Position numbers and translations under genes: made by a program. A stretch of DNA of 64,000 nucleotides from Sipunculus nudus. Lineage: Eukaryota; Annelida; Sipuncula; Golfingiida; Sipunculidae. The notes beneath the pieces are model-generated. The model ran no database searches, was not told the DNA's origin, and was given only the letters and a program-made list of their open reading frames with translations. Positions 56,820-64,000 of the stretch are shown here, piece by piece (positions within the stretch are counted from its first letter, which is position 1; each line of letters begins with the position of its first letter). The stretch covers positions 18,970,001-19,034,000 of the forward strand of contig CM049308.1 of the NCBI GenBank assembly GCA_026874595.1, read 5' to 3'.

Positions 56820-57292
56820 TCAAAATTAATTTTAATTATTACATTAATATTATAATATTCTGTAAATATTAATAAATATATAACCTGTGAACTATATATA
56901 ACCATTCAGTGTTAAAATATTGAAAATATGACTGAAAAAATTCTTTCATATGTCAATTACAATGCATAATATATTAAGAAATTAAATCAGATCACTATTT
57001 TAATCTTGCCTAGGCAGATTTTAAGCTCGCCTAATTGATATCTGGCAGATTTTAAACCCGTCTGGATGATACCAGACAGATTTTAAACTCGCCTAGGCGA
57101 GATTAAAATCCTGGCCTGCTCCATGATGTATTTAAACTCGCCTAGGCGAGATTGCGATTGTGATCTGGTCTAGGCGAGTTTTAAATCTGTCTAGGCAAGA
57201 TCACAATCGCAGTCTCGCCTAGGCGAAATCACAATCGCAATCTCGTCTAGGCCAATTTAAAATCCGCCTGGATTTCAATCTCGTCTCTGACA
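56820..57292 (-). repeat. Right inverted arm with CTAGGCGAG palindromes
   Basis: Inverse of 50449-50855 with about 70 bp of additional palindromic units (GCCTAGGCGAGATTGCGATTG near 57,140-57,220). Confidence 0.8.
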
Positions 57293-57296
57293 TATA

Positions 57297-58080
57297 CATG
57301 TATTACCTAGTTAATTTATATAGATATTCTTTTAAACTATTCTTTTAATATTTGTCTGTTATTTTACAGTACCAATTATGCAGACCTTCATTCAGCATCT
57401 AAAATTATGTTAATTTGAGCAAAAATGAGCAACTTGGATTTGATGGTCCTCTCTTCCAACTGTGAAGTAAACCTGTCTTGTTTTCCTTTTAATACTCTGT
57501 CCAGTGATATTTGATTTGTTTTGGGACTTGAGTCCGGACTCCAATCCACTTTTTAAAAGACTTTGACTTTGACTCAAGGGCCTTGGATTCGGACATACAT
57601 GTACTCAGACTCAGAGATAAGTATTTGAGAAATCAGGCCAAGTATCTCGAGTCTAGTAGAAAAGGAAAACACTGTCACATACTTCTGTCATAAACAACTA
57701 AGTTCTTCAAGAAGCATACTGGGTTCCCTGCTATGCTGATTAACAGATTATATAGATGACTGGTTGTTTTCATTCATAATCGATTAATTTGGTTGCATAT
57801 CTGCTAAATCTATCACAAAGGATTTTATATATGCACATGCAAAGAGGGCATCCAGAATAAATATTCTAATCCTGTCAAAGATATAAAAAAGACGGACCAC
57901 ACTGTGACACAGACAAACAAAATAAAGCAGAATCTTGTACAGCGAACAGGTGTCAGCACCCCAGCCAATACCTTTACCTGTCAGCATGACATACAAGTCT
58001 CCTTAAAACTAGACAATATTTTATAGGTATAAATCTATGCAACATATTTCATGGTAATACAAAGGGTACATAAATAATCA
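57297..58080. repeat. GACTCGG-type element, partial copy 4, and unique flank
   Basis: 57,530-57,685 holds GAGTCCGGACTCCAATCC, GATTCGGACATACATGTACTC and AATCAGGCCAAGTATCTCGAG. It aligns with the first cluster of copies 1 and 3. The rest is non-coding. Confidence 0.5.
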
Positions 58081-58082
58081 TC

Positions 58083-58275
58083 GGTTGTTTCTATCTTTCA
58101 ATCATGAAACATGATTTTACCACAAGTTTCTACCACTAATGACAATGGTTGTTTCTTTCTTTCAAACTTGGAACATGATTTAACCACAAGTTTCTACCAC
58201 TAATGACAGTGGTTGTTTCTTTCTTTCAAACATGGAACATGATTTTACCACAAGTTTCTATTACTAATGATAGTC
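58083..58275. repeat. Three tandem units of about 64 bp
   Basis: GGTTGTTTCTTTCTTTCAAAC...AACATGATTTTACCACAAGTTTCTACCACTAATGACA is repeated three times with few differences. Confidence 0.85.
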
Positions 58276-58743
58276 AAAACTTTTAGTACAGGTGTTCATC
58301 TGATTGTCCAACCATAAAAAAAATGATTAGCCATGAATTTAATAAATTTAAATTCGAAGTTATGCAAAGATTCACAAATTCATGTGAATACAAAAAAGAC
58401 GCCATTTTCCTATCATTCGCATTGATATGTCTTGCATGCAGTTTGAACTGATAATCAGTCATTGCATTCCAGTCTTTCATTTAATTGTAAAATTATTGAC
58501 CTAGGCAGTGGGCTGTCAGTCATATGCATTGTGTTTATTGATGGGACAGAACATTTACTAATATATCACTGCTAACCCTGACATCCCCCAAAAGCATGGA
58601 TGTCCAGGTTATTCTCAATGGTAAACTAAACCAGCTGAACTCTTGCATACACTCCAAAAGATGAAAAAGCTATGAGTAAACAATCAAAAATATATTAAAA
58701 TACACTTTCAATACTTTCTCTGGAGAGGCATTCCACATATATA
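58276..58743. other. No gene seen
   Basis: Short frames only. Confidence 0.45.
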
Positions 58744-59890
58744 TTTGTATCCGCCAAAACAGAGTTTTGCGGATACTATGTTTTCAGCTGCACGCCGCCG
58801 CTGCCGCTGCGGTGTAGGTGTCTGGAGTAAACCTCCTTAACCGCTGGGCTGAATTTTACGAAACCCGGGATTATGTTCGGGTCACATGTGAACTGCTGCG
58901 CCCCGATTTTGTTTTGACCTCTGACCTTTCCTCTGCGCTCTGCGTCCGTTTGTGCGTCTGTTTCCACACATAAACCCACATGTCTTGGGAACCGTTTGAT
59001 GGATCAAGAAAATTTTTTTGCACAAATGTAGCCCTTGGAGAGCTTTATAACATACACAAAAAATGGTGGCGCCACCTGCAACCATGTTTGCACAGTGTCC
59101 ATCTGTTCATCTGCCTTGGGTTAAAATCACTCTTATCTCTGCAGTGATTTGACTAATTCACCTGAAATTTGGCATGCTTAAACATCCTGGATAGCTTTTC
59201 TGATTTTATGACAGGTGGCGCCACCTACATTCACGTTTACGCTGCAGACATCCAAGCTCATATCTCGGGAACCGTTTGACCGATTGGGCCAAAATTTTGC
59301 ATGTGTATAGATCTCACATAGCTCTTTATCATACGCAAAACTGGTGGCGCCACATGCAGCCATTTTTGCACAGCTCCCGTCTGTTTGTCTGCCATGGGAT
59401 AAAATCACTCATATCTCGGCAGTGGTTTGACATATCTGCCTAAAATTTCGCAGGTTTATACATCCCCGACAGCTCTCTTGATTTTATGACAGGTGGCGCC
59501 ACCTGCATTCTAGTTTATGCAGCAGACATTCAAGCTCATATCTTGGGAACCGTTTGACTGATTGGGCCAAAATTTTGCATGTGTATAGTTCTCACATAGC
59601 TCTTTATCTTACGCAAAACTGGTGGCGCCACCTTCAACCATTTTTGCACAGCGTCCATCTGTTTGTCTGCCATGGGCTAAAATCACTCATAAACATAGTG
59701 GTTTGACTTATCTGCCTCAAATTTTGCATATGTATACAACTTTCTGGATTTTGTGGAAGGTGGCGCAACCTACATACACCATTTGGCTGCAGACATCCAT
59801 GCTAATATGCAACACTTCACTCTTTTTCCCCTTGCCACTCAATCCATGCCTCACTTCACCCGTTCCACTCTGATTTAGGCGGATACACGT
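58744..59890 (+). repeat. TATCCGCC repeat with six GGTGGCGCCACC-type palindromes
   Basis: It starts with the hairpin TATCCGCCAAAACAGAGTTTTGCGGATA and ends GGCGGATACACGTAGTCA, so its ends are inverted. Inside, GGTGGCGCCACC-type palindromes occur at about 59,064, 59,215, 59,343, 59,493, 59,622 and 59,759. The spacing alternates near 130 and 150 bp, giving a repeat dimer of about 280 bp. Each half has its own flanking words (CTCATATCTCGGGAACCGTTTGAC and TGATTTTATGACAGG). Non-coding. Confidence 0.75.
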
Positions 59891-60004
59891 AGTCACTTGT
59901 CGACTACCTGTATTCTAGTTTATATATACATATATATGTCACTAAAGTCCACTTAATCAAACGCTTTCACTAAGTCCTATTCATTCCTCTGTATTGTCAG
60001 CACA
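59891..60004. other. Spacer
   Basis: Short TA-rich stretch between two repeats. Confidence 0.5.
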
Positions 60005-60595
60005 AGGCAATTCACTCCTCTGTGTTCATTGTGCTTAAGTTTACTTGTATTAATGAGGCTCCCGATCACATGACCGCTGGGACACATGACATTGAAATGT
60101 CACTTCCAGTTCAGTCTGTCCTCACTGTGTATACATACACAGGGTTTCGCCAGTGATAATTTGCACAGTACCTCACTGAAGTAGGTGCTTGCATCTCACG
60201 GCAAAGTCCAGAAAGCACTGACAGATAGGCTCACAACCTCCTCTGTAAGATTACTGAAGAAATGTCTCTGACAGCTGATGTCACCTGAAAAAATCCACCT
60301 GAATAAGTTCACTCCTCTGTGTTCATAGCGCTAAAAGTTCACTTGTATATACTCGGCTCCCAATCACATGACCCACTCTTGCATGTGACATTGGAATGTC
60401 ACTTCTAGTTCAGCCCACCCTTATACACAGGGTTTCACCAGCCATAATCAGCACTGTACCTCACTGAAGTATGCGCTTGCCTCTCAAGGCAAAGTCCAGA
60501 AAGCACTGACAGATAGGCTAACAACCTCCTCTGTAAGATTACTTAAGAAATGTCTCTCACAGCTGATGTCACCTGAATTAATCTAGCACAAAGTA
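60005..60595. repeat. Tandem duplication of about 295 bp
   Basis: TCACTCCTCTGTGTTCAT... to ...CAGCTGATGTCACCTGAA occurs at about 60,010-60,292 and 60,308-60,580, including GCAAAGTCCAGAAAGCACTG and ACAACCTCCTCTGTAAGATTAC in both. The copies differ at scattered positions, so the event is not recent. Confidence 0.85.
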
Positions 60596-63008
60596 CCTGA
60601 ATATGCCAACACACAAGTGTAACATTATTCAGTGTCGGTATAGTTTCGTGTGAAATGCACTGGCCTGTTACTGGATGCACTTGCAGTAGACACTCATTGC
60701 CGGATTACCAGTCTGTCAGGAATTTTTGATATCCACTCTGAAGTCTGTTACAGAGGTATCTACGTGGCTGTTTTAGACATTGAGGCTCTATCAGGATCAG
60801 ACCCTCCTCTTGACTGACGACATACTCTCAGACTAGACCCTCTGGCACGCTGATCTAGGAGATTGTCACAAGATCTTCTTTTCCATGGCTTATATACGCC
60901 TGCAGACGTCACAAGTCCTGACCCTCTTCTGACCAGTCATCTCGCAGAACTATACGGTTTGTCATAAACTGTATGAATACTAAAATGGACATGCCTCCAG
61001 AGAGCAAACCCTGAGAAAAGCAAAAAAAGCAGGTGTGCTGCTTTTGATGTCTACAACAGACCACATTGCTATAGAAACTGTTTAGAAATTAATGTCAAAT
61101 GAGGCACCTGTGTTCTCTAAACTTAGTTCTCACACTAACATCTAAACATATACTCCATATTAATGTACAATAAGTTATAAAAACAATCATCTGGTTATAC
61201 TCCTTTAGTCGAGACTTAAATATGCGATAAAATAACTAAGTCACAATCCTCTGGTGACAACATGGCAGTTTAAGACAAAGGTTAAATCTTTGTTCTGCAC
61301 AAAGAGGAGATGGCAAATAAGGCTGTTTTTTTTTGTTTTTTTTTTTAATAAAAATTCAAGGTCTGGGGCCAATGCATCTGTGAACCACGCTCCTTAAACA
61401 AGTATAAAGTGCAGATAGCTTGAAAGTGCATGTGGGTTGAAATGCAGTCATTTCATGATAACTTCTTATTGGGAAACTCTATTACTCAGATTAAAAGAGA
61501 ATTCCTGATAGTGATACACTGTCATATTTGGACTGCTGTATATTCTTCCTGACAACTTAGTTGACCTTTGTAGTTCTGCATACTTTGTCAATTGATAAAA
61601 TAGGTTTACACAGATTTTTCTTCAAGATGTTATTTTGTTTATCTCCAAAATTAGTTCAGCACCCTCTGGTGCCAGTTTTTAATAAATACCTAAGAGCTTG
61701 CCATGATGCATCTCTTGATGCACCAGGGGCGTAATAGTGCATCCAGTAATCAGTGCATTTAATTGCAACCTCTTGATTTAATTTTAAACAATTAACCTCT
61801 GAATCAATTTCTTTCCATGATATTTTTTACATGTATGTCTGGAGACCCCTCTGTGATCTGTTAAACTTGCACTCCACCAGGTTGACACTATCTATTGTAA
61901 ATGTGCCCTTGAATAAACATTCTTCTGTGGTCACTATTTAAAAAAATAGCAATAATAAACAGGGGGAGGGAGACATTTAAATTATTTTACTTGCTAGAAT
62001 TGACTAATGTCCATATTGGAAATAAATTTGTTATTATTTAAAAAAGTGAAATTTATTTGCTTAAGTGTTGATTGAATATCAAATTGAAGGTAAAGAATTT
62101 AAGATGTAATTGATTAAAGGGCTTTCGCAATTTACAGGCCTAAGTTGCAGCATTGCTATAAATAAAATCTGTGTTCATACAATCAGTAAGTAAACTAATG
62201 TTTCATACAGCTCACAAAAGGTCAGTTAATGAGCTGAGCTTATCGAAAATAATTGTGAGGTTGTTAAACAAGCACAAACTTCACTTTTTACTGATTCATG
62301 ACTCACACTACCCACTGGTACATGAGACAACAGGCATCAAACAAAGGTTAAAGAATTAAAAATTGATCAGTGCCAGTCAGTCATGCAAACGCCCCCTCAG
62401 TCTGACTCTTGAGTCTGAAATTGTACGGGTCTGTCCACTGTTCCTTACAGCAGATGTTAAGATCCATTTCTGCAGCAGATGCATCTAACCTCCAGAAAAT
62501 TTGGATTAGAAAGGATATTTTGTTCCTCGCTTAATATTTGCGTAGTTAAATATTCGTGATTTTCACTTCACTGTTTTGTGTAGGTTTCTTTTTTTGCAAT
62601 TTACCATACAGTATCCTACATTTTAATTAATGCACATGCATTCATTATGATATGATAAGATTCCTTATATGTAGACAAAATCTTAACAGTTGTATAAGGA
62701 GCCAAGGGAATATTGTCCAGGTGTACATTCTTCCACCAATAGTTGGAGTTATAATAAAAGAATTCATATTATTTAAATTATAAATCCTTGAAATACAGGT
62801 AACATCATATGTATGCTAATAATTACACTACCAGTTCTGTATACATGATATATCCATTAAGGTTTAAGAATAAATTACTGTTCACCTGAGCAGATGTGGC
62901 ATCTTCTTCAGAAACGTTATATTTAATTTTCATGATAATTTACCCATCATGAATATTGCAAATTTGAAACCTCAAGAACAAAAAAGCTTAAAAACAAGGG
63001 GGAGGGTT
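60596..63008. other. Putative intron 1, distal part; no gene
   Basis: Non-coding AT-rich sequence. T-rich run at 61,326-61,347. The frame at 62171-62359 has no recognisable motif. Confidence 0.45.
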
Positions 63009-63190
63009 AGGATATAACCTAGTGGTTAAGGCATTGAACATCAGAGCAGAAGGTCATCGGACATCAGTTCGAGCTTGCTGGTACCTCAGTAGTCACACTG
63101 GTGAAATTACATTAAACTATCAGCCCCAGTGTCTTGACTTCTGGATTATTCCTAACCCAGGAACCGTGTGCCTATCAAACCTGAAATCCT
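63009..63190 (+). mobile_element. tRNA-derived SINE, family 3
   Basis: The A-box-like TAGTGGTTAAGG (63020-63031) and the B-box-like AGTTCGAGCTT (63066-63076) are spaced as in tRNA genes. A non-tRNA body (CTGGTGAAATTACATTAAAC, GCCCCAGTGTCTTGACTTC) follows. The acceptor-stem pairing of a real tRNA is missing. Confidence 0.6.
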
Positions 63191-63899
63191 GAGGACATAA
63201 AAAATATCACTATTATCTTATCATCACCTTCATCCTTTTAGGGGACAATGCCACCAACAGGCCATGGAGGTAACCTTTTAAAAAAGAAAACAAATATTCA
63301 GATATGCAATATTTTGCATTCATGTAAAGTACTAAATTCTAAATATGGACTGGAGTATTAAGGTAAGATTTCCCTGGTTTTAGTACTTTTTGTAGCCTCA
63401 GACTATGGTAATTCACACAATTTGCATGACTGAGATGTTCAATCAGTATGTTTATGATATTTTAAACATGACAACAGCATGGAATAATCCTTTGTTTCTG
63501 TTATGTGTTTGTGTCCAGTTTGTTTTATAAATATCACTGTCATTATTATTTCAGGACACAATGACACACATGCAGGATTTTTCTATGTTATTTCAGCTTA
63601 TCAGTTCCATGAACATTAACTTCGAAGCTGCAGTGAACCGAGTACCTATTGCCAAGCTGTTTAAATGAATATGCAGATAATAGAGTAAAATGGAGTGAGC
63701 TTTAATATCCGGTGTTGAAGAAATAAATAGTGATTTTGTGTTATTATGTTACTGCTTAAAACAGAACTACGTATCAAAGTAATCTAAATTAAGGTGTCTG
63801 AGCCGTGTTATTTTCACAAACTTATCTCTCAACAGAGTTAAAAATTGAGAAGAACAAAAATATTCTTATTCTGATGACATGCTTGTTTTGTCTTTGCAG
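63191..63899. other. Intron end before the PP2C coding exon
   Basis: No gene. It ends in the acceptor TTGTTTTGTCTTTGCAG (63883-63899), a good polypyrimidine tract plus AG. Confidence 0.6.
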
Positions 63900-64000
63900 C
63901 CTGGAACAAGCTAGGCAGGATGGGTGCATTTCTAGACAAACCAAAGACGGACAAACACAATGAGGCAGGTACTGGAAACGGTCTACGCTATGGCCTGTGC
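63900..64000 (+). CDS. PPM1A/PPM1B-like: PP2C-type protein phosphatase, first coding exon (partial)
   Basis: The exon begins after the acceptor at 63,899 with 20 nt of leader. The ATG is at 63,920 and 27 codons remain in the window. The sequence [20 protein letters not shown] followed by GLRYGLC matches the conserved N-terminus of animal PPM1A and PPM1B, the Mg/Mn-dependent Ser/Thr phosphatases acting on stress kinase and TGF-beta/NF-kB pathways. Gly2 is the myristoylation residue known in that family. GLRYGL precedes the first strand of the catalytic domain. The metal-binding aspartates lie beyond the window. The ATG is the only candidate, with AGG before it. Which of the two vertebrate paralogues it corresponds to cannot be decided, and invertebrates usually have one. 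Confidence 0.9.

Larger units (their letters stand above)
50449..57292. mobile_element. 6.84-kb foldback-type element with long inverted arms
   Basis: The left end TGTCAGAGACGAGATTGAAA is repeated exactly as its complement at the right end (57273-57292). TATA flanks both sides (50445-50448 and 57293-57296) as a probable target duplication. The arms (50449-50855 and 56820-57292) stay aligned in inverse orientation over about 410-470 bp. The interior is built of the AGCTCAGCTGA repeat and its 500-bp satellite-like units. It has no transposase frame. It is probably non-autonomous, and its superfamily is unknown. Confidence 0.75.

Noticed and set aside
59064-59771. CRISPR-like array
   Set aside because: Repeats are long, degenerate and alternate in two spacings, in an animal genome; they are satellite-like repeats.

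Overview
This window is animal nuclear DNA: AT-rich, gene-poor, dominated by interspersed and tandem repeats, with spliced-gene structure and no operons. The repeat content suggests a lophotrochozoan, most likely a mollusc. It holds families that start with AGCTCAGCTGA followed by GTCCGTC runs, and tRNA-derived SINEs. It also holds CR1/Jockey-like LINE relics, hAT-type termini and long microsatellites. The species cannot be read from the sequence.

Region 1-17,570 is a minus-strand array of segmentally duplicated blocks around one small intronless gene. Two copies are intact (8480-8794 and 11015-11329, 104 codons each). One copy is cut by a stop codon (802-1011). At least four more loci are 5', 3' or internal relics. 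I do not recognise the protein, which is basic, apparently helical and carries five cysteines. Each intact gene has a TATA-like box 29 bp upstream of a TCAGT initiator and a 5' leader of about 36 nt. A 16-nt hairpin sits 24 nt after the stop codon and resembles the stem-loop of replication-dependent histone mRNAs. I saw no AATAAA or ATTAAA within about 200 nt downstream of that hairpin. This is the best candidate here for something undescribed. Insertions inside the blocks can be dated against their empty sites: a 946-bp hAT-like element at 13,330-14,275 and a GC-rich insert at 1,988-2,765.

Region 17,570-46,300 holds one clear intronless gene, an orphan rhodopsin-class GPCR at 19,605-20,621. 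Around it lie LINE relics (15.8, 35.1, 37.3 and 38.0 kb), two SINE copies and a 1,060-bp inverted-repeat element at 35,243-36,302 that carries a TATA box and a start exon. There is also a dispersed family of GACTCGG repeats, expanded at 39 kb into a 27-bp minisatellite, together with many tandem duplications and homopolymer C/G tracts.

Region 46,300-64,000 is probably the 5' part of one gene. A CpG-containing, TATA-less promoter-like stretch and a possible untranslated first exon (to 46,861) come first. About 17 kb of repeat-filled intron follows. The window ends in the first coding exon of a PP2C-type protein phosphatase (PPM1A/PPM1B-like), with its ATG at 63,920. The putative intron contains a 6.84-kb foldback-type element (50,449-57,292) with inverted arms of about 410-470 bp, and an array of GGTGGCGCCACC palindromes near 59 kb.

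All homologies were judged by eye. Repeat boundaries are approximate unless a duplicated target site or an empty allele is cited.
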